Source of the DNA: Sphingomonas sinipercae
GTDB taxonomy: Bacteria > Pseudomonadota > Alphaproteobacteria > Sphingomonadales > Sphingomonadaceae
Direction of reading: 5' to 3'
Assembly (NCBI RefSeq): GCF_011302055.1
Contig: NZ_CP049871.1
Coordinates: 578,501 to 642,500 of the forward strand
DNA: 64,000 nucleotides
Shown: positions 56,348 to 63,887 of the stretch, piece by piece
How positions within the stretch are numbered: position 1 is the stretch's first letter
Layout of the letters: each line of letters opens with the position of its first letter
The notes under the pieces: model-generated
Told to the model about the DNA's origin: nothing
The model's input: only the letters and a program-made list of their open reading frames with translations
The model's database searches: none
Program-made: the position numbers and the translations under genes

Positions 56348-57655
56348 CTACTCCTGCGGCCGCGACCAGGCGGGGTCGGACGCGTCACCCGGGGTCGTCA
56401 CCGGGGTCGCCTCTCCGCCGCCAAGGGCGATGGTGAATAAGCGCGAGCGGCCGTTAGCCTGCCGCTGGAACAGCAGATGGCTGCTGCTCGGCCCCCAGGT
56501 CGGCGCTTCATCGGCAGGCCCGTTCGTGACCAGCCGCATGTTCGCGCCGTTGGCATCCATCACGCCGATCTTGCGGAACGGGCCGTCGACCTTGGTGAAG
56601 GCGATGCGCTCTCCATCCGGGCTCCAGCGCGGGGAACCGTGGCCGCCGGAACCGAAGCTGATCCGCCGCTCGTTCGAGCCGTCGGCGTTCATCACATAGA
56701 TTTGCGGCTGCCCCGAGCGGTCGCTTTCGAACACGATCCTCGATCCGTCGGGCGAGAAGCTGGCGCTGGTGTCCGCGCCCGGCGTGGCCGTCAGCCGGCT
56801 CGCCAGGCCGCTGCGCAGGTCCATCACGTGCAGGTCGGTGTTGCCGCCTTCCGAGCGCGCGAACACGACCAGGTTGCCGTCGGGGGAGAAGCGCGGGGCC
56901 GAGGTGATGCTGTTGTCAGTCAGCAGCGGCCGCGCCTCGCCACTGTTCATCGACAGGATCATCGCTTGGGGCCGGCCGTCACTAAGGCCGACGAAGGCGA
57001 GGCGGTCGCCCTTCGGCGACCAGGCGGGGCTGACGACGGTGACGTCGCCGGCGGTCAGATATTTGTGATCGGCAAGGTCGAAATCCTGCACCGCCAGGCG
57101 CTTGACCCGCACCGGCCCGGCGCTCGTTTCCTCGACATAAGCGATGCGCGAGTGGAACAGGCCGGGTTCGCCGGTCGCTTTCTCGTAGATGGCGTCGGCG
57201 CAGCGATGGGCAGCCTTGCGCCAGTCGCTGGGCGCGATGATGAAGCCCTTGCGGGTCAACTCCCGCTCCCGCTGCACATCGTAGAGGTAGCAGCCGACCG
57301 TCAGCCTGCCGTCGGAACGGGCCTGGACGAAGCCGGTCACCAGCTGCCCGGCGGCGGTCTTCTGCCACATCGGGTAAGTCGGCGCCGTCACTTCCGGGAA
57401 GGAGGGGATCCGAACCGACTCAAGATTCACCGGCGCAAAGCGCTGGCTGAAGGTCAGGTCCCTGGCGATGACTTCGGCCATTTTCGTGGCGATGGCATAG
57501 GTCGATCCGGCCGGGGTGGATTCATTCTTCGGCGTCGACAGCGGCGGCACTGCGATGGCGACGGCGCCGCCCGACCGGGCGGTCTGCGCAGCGGCGCCGG
57601 CGCTGCACAGAAGCGCGGCGAGGCTGAAAATGATCGTCCGGTTCGGCTTCATCAT
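56348..57655 (-). CDS. tolB: TolB, periplasmic Tol-Pal component
   Basis: This 435-residue protein has a Sec signal (cleavage near GAAAQ, residue 24) and the TolB N-terminal domain (VAIAVPPLSTPKNESTPAGSTY ... ARDLTFSQRFAPVN ... VTGFVQARSDGRLTVGCYLYDV). A C-terminal beta-propeller follows with repeated blades (SPAWSPKGDRLAFVG, APRFSPDGNLVVFAR, SASFSPDGSRIVFES, SPRWSPDGERIAFTK). The start ATG overlaps the ybgC stop (ATGA), so ybgC and tolB are directly coupled, with no tolQ, tolR or tolA between them. Confidence 0.93.
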   Translation of the reverse strand: MMKPNRTIIFSLAALLCSAGAAAQTARSGGAVAIAVPPLSTPKNESTPAGSTYAIATKMAEVIARDLTFSQRFAPVNLESVRIPSFPEVTAPTYPMWQKTAAGQLVTGFVQARSDGRLTVGCYLYDVQRERELTRKGFIIAPSDWRKAAHRCADAIYEKATGEPGLFHSRIAYVEETSAGPVRVKRLAVQDFDLADHKYLTAGDVTVVSPAWSPKGDRLAFVGLSDGRPQAMILSMNSGEARPLLTDNSITSAPRFSPDGNLVVFARSEGGNTDLHVMDLRSGLASRLTATPGADTSASFSPDGSRIVFESDRSGQPQIYVMNADGSNERRISFGSGGHGSPRWSPDGERIAFTKVDGPFRKIGVMDANGANMRLVTNGPADEAPTWGPSSSHLLFQRQANGRSRLFTIALGGGEATPVTTPGDASDPAWSRPQE

Positions 57656-58101
57656 TGTCTTTCGCTGATCGCCTTGAACTTGTGCACCCATTCGCGCGGC
57701 TGCCGCTGCGGCCGGCCATCCGGCGTCAGGAAGGCCGCGGTGACCCGAGCATCGGTCAGCTGTTCACCACCGCGCATGACCCGTTGATGAATCTCGACCG
57801 AAACGCCACGAACTTCCTCGACCGCGCTGACGACGACCAGATCATCGCCAAGCCGGGCCGGCCGCATGTAGCGGATGTTGACCTCCGCGACCGCATAGAC
57901 GCCGACGCCGTCGCGCTGGGCGGTGACCTGGTCGACTCCGGCCGCCCGGATCATGTCGGAACGGGCCCGCTCCATGAACTTCAGGTAATTGGCGTAATAG
58001 ACGATGCCGGCGGTGTCGGTGTCTTCGAAATAGACGGTCAGCGCAAAGTGGTGCTCGCGCCCGACGAAGCCGCCGCGATAAGGGGTGTCGAAATCGTTCA
58101 C
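57652..58101 (-). CDS. ybgC: YbgC/FadM-family acyl-CoA thioesterase
   Basis: This 149-residue hotdog-fold thioesterase, normally the first gene of the tol-pal operon, has the catalytic signature VYFEDTDTAGIVYYANYLKFMERARSD (Asp near residue 26) and VNIRYMRPARLGDDLVV. It acts on short- or long-chain acyl-CoA or acyl-ACP. The start overlaps the DUF3089 stop by 4 bp and its stop overlaps the tolB start. Confidence 0.93.
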   Translation of the reverse strand: MNDFDTPYRGGFVGREHHFALTVYFEDTDTAGIVYYANYLKFMERARSDMIRAAGVDQVTAQRDGVGVYAVAEVNIRYMRPARLGDDLVVVSAVEEVRGVSVEIHQRVMRGGEQLTDARVTAAFLTPDGRPQRQPREWVHKFKAISERQ

Positions 58102-59237
58102 CGCCGCCTTCCAAGTTCTTCGAGCTGCCGCAGCAGGTCGCCCTGGGCGATCACCATGTCGGCAAGGTGCATTCCCCAGCCGGGCAGGAACATGCCAAGC
58201 ACCGCGACCTCGCCGCCGATGCGGTCGGTGCGCTTGTCTTTGAGATCGGCATTGGTGCGGACGGAAAGGTAGCCGCGGCGGCCGTCATTGACGCAGCGGG
58301 CGGATACCAGGCCTTCGGTACGCACGTAAGGCGTCGATGGCGCGCCTTCGGTCGACCATGCGATCGGTCCGCCGGGCACCGCCAGCCTGGAACGGGTGAA
58401 GAAGTAGCTGTCGAGCGGCTCCCAATTCGGCGAGCCGGGGCGGGCGGGATTGGTGCAAGCGACCGTCATGCCCGGAGGCGCGAAGCCGAAGATTGCGCCG
58501 TCGGGCGGCACGTTGCGCTCCCGGAAGCTGACCCAGCTCATCACGCAGCCGACCTGCGCCGGCGACGAGCAGAGCGGCGTTCGCTGGAAGGTGCCGCCGA
58601 CCAGCCGGCCCTGCGGCACCAGCACGTTATAGCCGGGGATGATGGCGCGCAGCATCTGCCGGGCGACCGGCTTGCCCTCGATTTCCCGTCTGATCAGTTC
58701 CTGGATCATCAACGATCCCTGGCTGTGGCCGATCAGGACGAACGGGCGGCCCTTGTTCGACTTGGCGAGGTAGGTGCGCCAGGCGTTGGCGACGTCGTTG
58801 TAGGCGAGCTCCCCGGGGGCGCGCATATCGCTGCCGAATGCCGCCGCCGCGACCGCGCCCGAGGTCATCTGGCGATAGAGCGGGACGAAGGTCCGGCAAA
58901 CCCCGGCAAAGCGGGCGAATTGCGTTTCGACCGCCGCCCGTTCGACATCGACGGTGAGGTCGCTGTTGAGGCCGCGGTCCCCCGAGACGGTCGGGTAGAC
59001 GTAGAAGCAGTCGATCGGCGGATTTGCGGCAACTGTGCTGCGTCCGACCGAACCGTAGCCGTTGGCGTTGAGCGCGGTCGTCGGCAACGGCGTCGAGCAA
59101 ACATCGGTGCGGCCGGGCAGGCAGATCCAGTTGCGGTCGAGCTGGTAATTGACGGCCGGCGTGGCGACGGGGGTCTGGGCGATGGCGGGCGTGGCGGCGG
59201 CAAGGCCGGCCAGAAACAGCAACGCGGTACGAATCAC
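58098..59237 (-). CDS. Exported DUF3089 alpha/beta-hydrolase-like protein
   Basis: This 379-residue protein has a Sec signal ([21 protein letters not shown], cleavage near residue 20). It has the DUF3089 features [30 protein letters not shown], and the serine-hydrolase nucleophile elbow [14 protein letters not shown] (S172), with several paired cysteines. Hydrolysis of an ester or lipid in the envelope is plausible but unproven. It overlaps ruvB and ybgC by 4 bp each, an unusual insertion between the two. Confidence 0.85.
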   Translation of the reverse strand: MIRTALLFLAGLAAATPAIAQTPVATPAVNYQLDRNWICLPGRTDVCSTPLPTTALNANGYGSVGRSTVAANPPIDCFYVYPTVSGDRGLNSDLTVDVERAAVETQFARFAGVCRTFVPLYRQMTSGAVAAAAFGSDMRAPGELAYNDVANAWRTYLAKSNKGRPFVLIGHSQGSLMIQELIRREIEGKPVARQMLRAIIPGYNVLVPQGRLVGGTFQRTPLCSSPAQVGCVMSWVSFRERNVPPDGAIFGFAPPGMTVACTNPARPGSPNWEPLDSYFFTRSRLAVPGGPIAWSTEGAPSTPYVRTEGLVSARCVNDGRRGYLSVRTNADLKDKRTDRIGGEVAVLGMFLPGWGMHLADMVIAQGDLLRQLEELGRRR

Positions 59238-60277
59238 TTGGGCGCGGCTCCATTGTCGAACAGGCCCGTCTGGCTGCCCTGGGGCTGCGGCATGCCCAGA
59301 TGCGCGTAGCCCCGGCCATTGAGGCAGCGTCCCCTTGCCGTTCGGGCGATGAGGCCGAGCTGAATGAGATAGGGCTCGATCACGTCTTCGATCGTGTCGC
59401 GCGGCTCCGACAAGCCGGCGGCCAGCGTCTCAACCCCGACCGGGCCGCCGCCGTAAAGGTCGGCGATCATCATCAAGTAGCGGCGGTCCATCGCGTCGAG
59501 GCCGAGCGCGTCGATTTCGAGGCGGGAGAGGGCACGGTCGGCAACGCCCGCGTCGACGGTCGCCGCCCCCGCGGCATGGGCGAAATCGCGAACCCGGCGG
59601 AGCAGCCGCCCGGCGATGCGCGGAGTCCCGCGGGAGCGGCGGGCGATCTCGCTGGAGCCGTCGTCGGTCATTTCAACGGCGAGCAGCCGGGCGGCGCGGC
59701 GGACCACCTGCTCAAGCTCATCGACCGTATAGAAATTGAGCCGAACCGGGATCCCGAAGCGGTCGCGCAGCGGCGTGGTCAGGAGCCCCTGCCGCGTGGT
59801 CGCGCCGACGAGGGTGAAGCGCGGCAGGTCGATCCGGACCGAGCGGGCCGACGGCCCTTCGCCGATCATCAGGTCGAGTGCGCGATCCTCCATCGCCGGG
59901 TAGAGCACTTCCTCGACGGCCGGATTGAGCCGGTGAATTTCGTCGATGAACAGGACGTCGCCGTCTTCCAGGTTGGTGAGCAGTGCGGCGAGGTCGCCCG
60001 ACTTGGCGATGACCGGGCCCGACGTGGCGCGGAAGCCGACGCCCATTTCGCGGGCGAGGATCGCGGCCAGCGTCGTCTTGCCAAGGCCCGGCGGGCCGTG
60101 GAGCAGGACATGGTCGAGCGCTTCGCCGCGGCTCTTGGCCGCGCTGACGAAGACGCGCAGGTTTTCCCGCGCCGACTTCTGCCCGATGAATTCGTCGAGC
60201 GTCTTGGGTCGAAGCGCCGCGTCGGCATCCTCGCTGGTCCGCTCGGGCGTCGTGATTCGGGCGGGATCAGTCGCCAT
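59234..60277 (-). CDS. ruvB: Holliday junction branch migration ATPase RuvB
   Basis: This 347-residue AAA+ motor drives branch migration with RuvA. It has [11 protein letters not shown], Walker [12 protein letters not shown] (61-71), Walker [11 protein letters not shown], sensor GATTRQGLL, the arginine-finger region PLRDRFGI, and the C-terminal winged helix ([24 protein letters not shown] ... [17 protein letters not shown]). ruvC and ruvA lie 1.3-2.5 kb upstream on the same strand, separated by three unrelated small genes. Confidence 0.97.
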   Translation of the reverse strand: MATDPARITTPERTSEDADAALRPKTLDEFIGQKSARENLRVFVSAAKSRGEALDHVLLHGPPGLGKTTLAAILAREMGVGFRATSGPVIAKSGDLAALLTNLEDGDVLFIDEIHRLNPAVEEVLYPAMEDRALDLMIGEGPSARSVRIDLPRFTLVGATTRQGLLTTPLRDRFGIPVRLNFYTVDELEQVVRRAARLLAVEMTDDGSSEIARRSRGTPRIAGRLLRRVRDFAHAAGAATVDAGVADRALSRLEIDALGLDAMDRRYLMMIADLYGGGPVGVETLAAGLSEPRDTIEDVIEPYLIQLGLIARTARGRCLNGRGYAHLGMPQPQGSQTGLFDNGAAPK

Positions 60278-60296
60278 GAAGGTGCCTTATCGTCAC

Positions 60297-60333
60297 TAAA
60301 GTCACGCGGTCGTGCAGCGTTTTCGTGACTTTA
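60297..60333. promoter_or_regulatory. Inverted repeat upstream of ruvB
   Basis: TAAAGTCACG (60297-60306) and CGTGACTTTA (60324-60333) are perfect 10-bp inverted arms separated by 17 bp, 20-56 bp upstream of the ruvB start. An extra GTCAC half-site lies at 60292-60296. A regulator-binding site controlling ruvB is plausible. It does not resemble the SOS box GTTCN7GTTC that I would expect in alphaproteobacteria. Confidence 0.45.
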
Positions 60334-60427
60334 AGCGAACGGCCGGAGCCATCGGCGGAACATCGATCCTGGCAGGTCGCAAGCATCGCCGCATGTTGCA
60401 CGTTTGGAGCCGTGTAGGACAGTTTCT

Positions 60428-60799
60428 TCAGCCCTTGCGCTGCTTCGCGCCCGAGCGCTGCCACGGCCAATGGCCTTCAATCTCCACCTCAAGGCTGAAG
60501 CTGAGGAACGTTCGGATGGCGACGATTCCGGCGAGGACGGCGAGGCTCTCCAAAGTCGGTTCAATGGCGACGGTGTTGATGATGTCGGCCGCGACCAGGA
60601 ATTCGAGGCCAAGCAGGATGGCGCGCCCGAGGCTGGAGCGGAAAGCGGCGACCGCTTGCTCATAATCTTCCTGGCGGGCCATGCGATAGGCGAACAGCGC
60701 AAGCGTGGCGAAGGCACCGAGCGCGATGATGGCGATGCCGGTGAGCTCGATCGCCCGGCTGACGACCGGTGCGGCGGCAAGGGCGATCTCTTCAAGCAT
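60428..60799 (-). CDS. DUF1622 membrane protein
   Basis: This 123-residue protein has three hydrophobic helices: ELTGIAIIALGAFATLALFAY, RAILLGLEFLVAADIINTV and LESLAVLAGIVAIRTFLSFSLEVEIEG. The LGLEFLVAADIINTVAI and IRTFLSFSLEVEIEGRWPW-like ends are diagnostic of DUF1622, a family of unknown function. It starts 8 bp after the GFA gene and is likely cotranscribed. Downstream, a 150-bp gap separates it from ruvB. Confidence 0.88.
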   Translation of the reverse strand: MLEEIALAAAPVVSRAIELTGIAIIALGAFATLALFAYRMARQEDYEQAVAAFRSSLGRAILLGLEFLVAADIINTVAIEPTLESLAVLAGIVAIRTFLSFSLEVEIEGHWPWQRSGAKQRKG

Positions 60800-60807
60800 T
60801 GGGCGCC

Positions 60808-61209
60808 TCAGGAAAAATGGTCGATGCCGTCGCCGACGATTTCGACCCAGGGTTGCTTGCGGCCTTCGTACACGGAGTAGAGCGGCTGGGCATGGAAGGG
60901 CGCGTCGAAGGCGCCGACCGCGACGGCGATCAAGCCGCTCATCTCGCCGTCTACCGCGTAGAACATCGGCGCGCCGCAGGTCGGGCAGAAGGAAAAGGTG
61001 CCGGTGTTGCCGCTGTCGCCGGTGTACGACCAGCTTCTGGCCTCACCCTCGATTGTGACCCGGTCGGCGGGCCAGCGCGCCTGCGCGGCAAAGGCGCTGC
61101 CTGAGCGCTTCTTGCATTCGAGGCAGTGGCAGACGGACACTCTGACCGGCTCGCCGGTGGCAGTGAGGCGAAGCTGGCCGCAGCGGCAGGAGGCGGTGCG
61201 GGTGGTCAC
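60808..61209 (-). CDS. GFA-family zinc-binding protein
   Basis: This 133-residue protein of the glutathione-dependent formaldehyde-activating superfamily has motifs CRCG (residues 8-11), CHCLECKKRSG (about 26-36) and CPTCG (about 73-77). It starts at GTG 61207-61209 with TTGGAG upstream. That GTG overlaps the stop of the GIY-YIG gene (GTGA), and the ribosome-binding site lies next to the end of the 30-bp repeat. It is a second GFA protein in the window, not closely similar to the one at 36041. Confidence 0.88.
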   Translation of the reverse strand: MTTRTASCRCGQLRLTATGEPVRVSVCHCLECKKRSGSAFAAQARWPADRVTIEGEARSWSYTGDSGNTGTFSFCPTCGAPMFYAVDGEMSGLIAVAVGAFDAPFHAQPLYSVYEGRKQPWVEIVGDGIDHFS

Positions 61210-61535
61210 TTTTCTCCAATTCCGTTCGTCCCGAGCGAAGTCGAGGGGCGCTCTCTTGGCGGTCGAGCAAAATGCGACAGGGTTCGCCAGTCGCTGCGTA
61301 TCAGCGCCTCCTTTTTGGATCTCGACCAAGGCTTGATCCGCCGTTCCGCCTCCAGAGCTTCCAGTCTGCTCCCGAAACCCTGCGACCAGACGAGTTCAAT
61401 CGGCCGCCTACGCCGCGTCCAGTCGCCGCCTTCTCCACGAGCGTGCTGGGCGATCCGCACGTCGAGATTGTCGGTGTGGCCGGTGTAATAAGACCCATCG
61501 CCACAGCGCAGGATGTAGGCCCAGAATGTTAGCAA
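61206..61535 (-). CDS. GIY-YIG nuclease (YhbQ/URI-like) in an inverted-repeat cassette
   Basis: This protein of about 109 residues starts at a TTG (61533-61535); no ATG or GTG fits better. It has the nuclease signature WAYILRCGDGSYYTGHTDNLDVRIAQH (GIY and YIG appear as AYI and YTG), catalytic-type Arg in DVRIAQH and Glu in LEALEAERRIK. Domain similarity ends near residue 92. The last residues (RPSTSLGTNGIGEK region) are encoded by one copy of a 30-bp dispersed repeat. Its stop overlaps the GFA start. It interrupts the ruvA-to-ruvB stretch. Confidence 0.85.
   Translation of the reverse strand: MLTFWAYILRCGDGSYYTGHTDNLDVRIAQHARGEGGDWTRRRRPIELVWSQGFGSRLEALEAERRIKPWSRSKKEALIRSDWRTLSHFARPPRERPSTSLGTNGIGEK
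61222..61251. repeat. 30-bp inverted repeat, copy A
   Basis: This sequence is the exact reverse complement of 61543-61572 over all 30 bases. Match stops sharply on both sides. It encodes the C-terminal tail of the GIY-YIG protein. The core contains a short imperfect hairpin (CTCGA with TCGGG), so the unit looks REP-like. Confidence 0.92.
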
Positions 61536-61542
61536 GATGCAG

Positions 61543-61572
61543 GCGCCCCTCGACTTCGCTCGGGACGAACGG
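61543..61572. repeat. 30-bp inverted repeat, copy B
   Basis: This is the exact inverted partner of 61222-61251. It lies 7 bp upstream of the GIY-YIG start and 30 bp after the ruvA stop. Together the copies delimit a 351-bp unit (61222-61572) containing essentially only the nuclease gene. Confidence 0.92.
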
Positions 61573-61602
61573 GGTTGGGAAGGCTGCCTGGCGAAAATTT
61601 GC

Positions 61603-62199
61603 TCACTTCGCCGCTTTCTTCAGCGCCAGCCGTACGAGCTCATCGAGGGTCGCGTCGGCACCGAGGTCGTCCAGCGCGGCGTTGACGGCGGCGCTGGCGT
61701 CGGCGGGTTTGAAGCCGAGGTTGGCGAGGGCGGACAAGGCGTCGGCGGCGGTGTTGCCGCGCGGCGGCGGGGCTCCGGCTACGCCGGCGAGGGCAGGGGC
61801 GCCGAGCTTGCCCTGCAACTCGTTGGCGATGCGGGCGGCGAGCTTGGGGCCGACGCCGTTGGCGCGGGAGATCAGGGCCTTGTCGCCGTTGGCGGCGGCG
61901 CGGGCGAGCTCGTCGGGCGGAAGGACGGAGAGGATGGCGAGCGCCAGCCGGCCGCCGACGCCCTGGATGCTGGTCAGCGCACGGAAAGCGTGGCGTTCCC
62001 CGGCAGAGCCGAACGCGAACAAGGTCCACGCGTCTTCGCGTACCTGCAGTTCGGTGAGCACCATCACCTGGCTGCCGGTGCCGCCAAGGGCCTCGAGCGT
62101 GCGGGCGCTGGCGAGCACCTGGTAGCCGACGCCGCCGACGTCGATGACGGCGCTGTCGGCGGTGACTTCAGCAAGGATGCCGGAAAGGCGGGCGATCAT
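61603..62199 (-). CDS. ruvA: Holliday junction-binding protein RuvA
   Basis: This 198-residue protein binds Holliday junctions as a tetramer and recruits RuvB. It has domain I ([12 protein letters not shown] ... [11 protein letters not shown]), the helix-hairpin-helix regions ([19 protein letters not shown] and [14 protein letters not shown]) and the flexible linker followed by the RuvB-contacting domain III ([19 protein letters not shown] ... [14 protein letters not shown]). The start ATG is at 62197-62199. ruvC ends 75 bp upstream across a palindromic repeat. Confidence 0.96.
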   Translation of the reverse strand: MIARLSGILAEVTADSAVIDVGGVGYQVLASARTLEALGGTGSQVMVLTELQVREDAWTLFAFGSAGERHAFRALTSIQGVGGRLALAILSVLPPDELARAAANGDKALISRANGVGPKLAARIANELQGKLGAPALAGVAGAPPPRGNTAADALSALANLGFKPADASAAVNAALDDLGADATLDELVRLALKKAAK

Positions 62200-62223
62200 G
62201 CGGGGCACACTAGCGCGAGTTTT

Positions 62224-62294
62224 CGTCATTGCGAGCGCAGCGAAGCAATTCAGCGGTTCTGGATTGCCGCGTCGCTACGCTCCTCGCAATGACG
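62224..62294. repeat. Palindromic intergenic repeat between ruvC and ruvA
   Basis: CGTCATTGCGAG (62224-62235) and its exact reverse complement (62283-62294) bound an imperfect palindrome of 71 bp; inner arms also pair (GCAAT with ATTGC). The type is familiar as a dispersed repeat in alphaproteobacteria. The right half encodes the last residues and stop of ruvC. Confidence 0.88.
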
Positions 62295-62766
62295 ATCGGG
62301 TGGCCAAGTGATGTGCGTGCGTGATGGCGACGGCGAGCGCGTCGGCGGCGTCGGGGCCGGCGATCTTGCAGCCGGGGAGCAGGCGCTGGATCATCGCGTG
62401 GACCTGCGCTTTCTCGGCGCCGCCGGTGCCCACCACGGCCTTCTTGACCAGCGTGGGCGCATATTCACCGACGGCGATTCCGGCGCGGGCGGCGATCATC
62501 AGCGCGACCCCGCGGGCGTGCGACAGCTTGAGCGTGGATTGCGGGTTCTTGTTGACGAACACTTCCTCGACCGCGGCGGCGGCGGGGCGATGCTCGGCCA
62601 GGACAGCCTCCACTTGCGCGGCTAGGTCGGCGAGCCGCTCCGGCAGCGGCGAGGCGGCGCTTGTCGTGAGCTGGCCGTTGGCGATGTGGCGCAGGCGGTT
62701 GCCCTCGGCCTCGATCACGCCCCAGCCCGTGGTGCCGAGGCCCGGGTCCAGGCCCAGAATCACCAT
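62275..62766 (-). CDS. ruvC: Holliday junction resolvase RuvC
   Basis: This 163-residue endonuclease cleaves Holliday junctions. It has the acidic catalytic residues in [15 protein letters not shown] (D7), [24 protein letters not shown] (Glu near 68) and the C-terminal [17 protein letters not shown] (two Asp). The last six residues (SSLRGA) and the stop codon come from the palindromic repeat 62224-62294, so the native C terminus appears to have been replaced or extended. It lies 10 bp after the DUF3147 gene. Confidence 0.96.
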   Translation of the reverse strand: MVILGLDPGLGTTGWGVIEAEGNRLRHIANGQLTTSAASPLPERLADLAAQVEAVLAEHRPAAAAVEEVFVNKNPQSTLKLSHARGVALMIAARAGIAVGEYAPTLVKKAVVGTGGAEKAQVHAMIQRLLPGCKIAGPDAADALAVAITHAHHLATRSSLRGA

Positions 62767-62776
62767 GAGCGCACGA

Positions 62777-63127
62777 TCACAGGCGGATGCCGAGACGGGG
62801 AGCGAGGAACAGCATCCCGGCGTAAAGGACGATGGTCAGCAGGCAGCCCAGCGCGAGCGCCGCATAGAAGCCGACGCCGGCGCGAAGCATCGCGGGAATG
62901 ACGAGGAACATCGGCAGGCTGGGGAGGACGAACCAGAAGGTCGCCTGCGCGTGGCTCGCCATGTTGGCGGCGTCCGGCTTTGCCTGCCACAGCCAGATCA
63001 TGCCGAGCACGGACACCAATGGTAGCGAGGCGATCAGGCCGCCAACGCCGGGATAGCGTTTGGCGACCTCGGAAACGGCGGCGACGATGATGCCGGAGAC
63101 CAGGGCCTTGATCGCCAGCCACCACAT
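62777..63127 (-). CDS. DUF3147 membrane protein
   Basis: This 116-residue inner-membrane protein has four hydrophobic helices: [61 protein letters not shown] and [22 protein letters not shown]. The pattern KALVSG..[32 protein letters not shown] is the DUF3147 signature. It is 2 bp downstream of yebC and 10 bp upstream of ruvC, so it is probably an operon member. Function unknown. Confidence 0.88.
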   Translation of the reverse strand: MWWLAIKALVSGIIVAAVSEVAKRYPGVGGLIASLPLVSVLGMIWLWQAKPDAANMASHAQATFWFVLPSLPMFLVIPAMLRAGVGFYAALALGCLLTIVLYAGMLFLAPRLGIRL

Positions 63128-63129
63128 GG

Positions 63130-63873
63130 TCAGCCGAGCTTCTCGAGCTCTTCTTCCGAGACGTCGTAATTGCCCCAGACGGTCTGGACGTCGTCGTCTT
63201 CCTCGAGCGTGTCGATCAGCTTCATCAGCCCGGCCGCGTCGTCGCCCGCGACCTCGACTTCCGTAGACGGCTTCCACGCGAGCTTGGCGGTTTCGGGCTC
63301 GCCGAGCAGAGGCTCGATCGCCTTCAGCACTTCATGCAGGCCGTCCTGCGCGGTCCAGATGCGGTGGCCGTCGTCGTCGCTCTCGACGTCGTCGGCGCCG
63401 GCTTCGATCGCGGCTTCGAAGACCTTGTCCGCATCGCCGGCGGTGGCGGCATATTCGATCAGGCCGACACGCTCGAAGCCGTGGCTGACGCTGCCGCTGG
63501 CACCGAGGTTGCCGCCGTTCTTCGAGAAGGCTGTGCGCACATTGGTCGCGGTGCGGTTGCGATTGTCGGTCAGCGCTTCGACGATCAGCGAGACGCCGCC
63601 CGGGCCGAAGCCCTCGTAGCGGATTTCCTCGTAATTTTCGGCATCGCCGGTTGAGGCCTTGTCGATCGCGCGCTGGATATTGTCCTTCGGCATCGACTGG
63701 GCGCGGGCGGCGAGCACCGCGGCGCGGAGCCGCGGGTTCATGTCGGGATCGGGCAGGCCCATCTTCGCCGCGACGGTGATTTCGCGGCTGAGCTTGGAGA
63801 ACATCGCCGAGCGCTTCTTATCCTGCGCGCCCTTGCGGTGCATGATGTTCTTGAATTTGGAATGGCCCGCCAT
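63130..63873 (-). CDS. yebC: YebC/PmpR-family protein
   Basis: This 247-residue protein of the YebC/TACO1 family is variously described as a transcriptional regulator and as a ribosome-associated factor relieving stalls at proline stretches. It shows [22 protein letters not shown] at the N terminus, [54 protein letters not shown] and [14 protein letters not shown]. The yebC-ruvC-ruvA order is widespread. It is 14 bp after the GapR-like gene. Confidence 0.95.
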   Translation of the reverse strand: MAGHSKFKNIMHRKGAQDKKRSAMFSKLSREITVAAKMGLPDPDMNPRLRAAVLAARAQSMPKDNIQRAIDKASTGDAENYEEIRYEGFGPGGVSLIVEALTDNRNRTATNVRTAFSKNGGNLGASGSVSHGFERVGLIEYAATAGDADKVFEAAIEAGADDVESDDDGHRIWTAQDGLHEVLKAIEPLLGEPETAKLAWKPSTEVEVAGDDAAGLMKLIDTLEEDDDVQTVWGNYDVSEEELEKLG

Positions 63874-63887
63874 GGTCGCCCCTTAGC

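Noticed and set aside
62321..63025. 234-residue frame opposite ruvC and DUF3147
   Set aside because: It spans two real genes on the other strand and has shadow-type composition.
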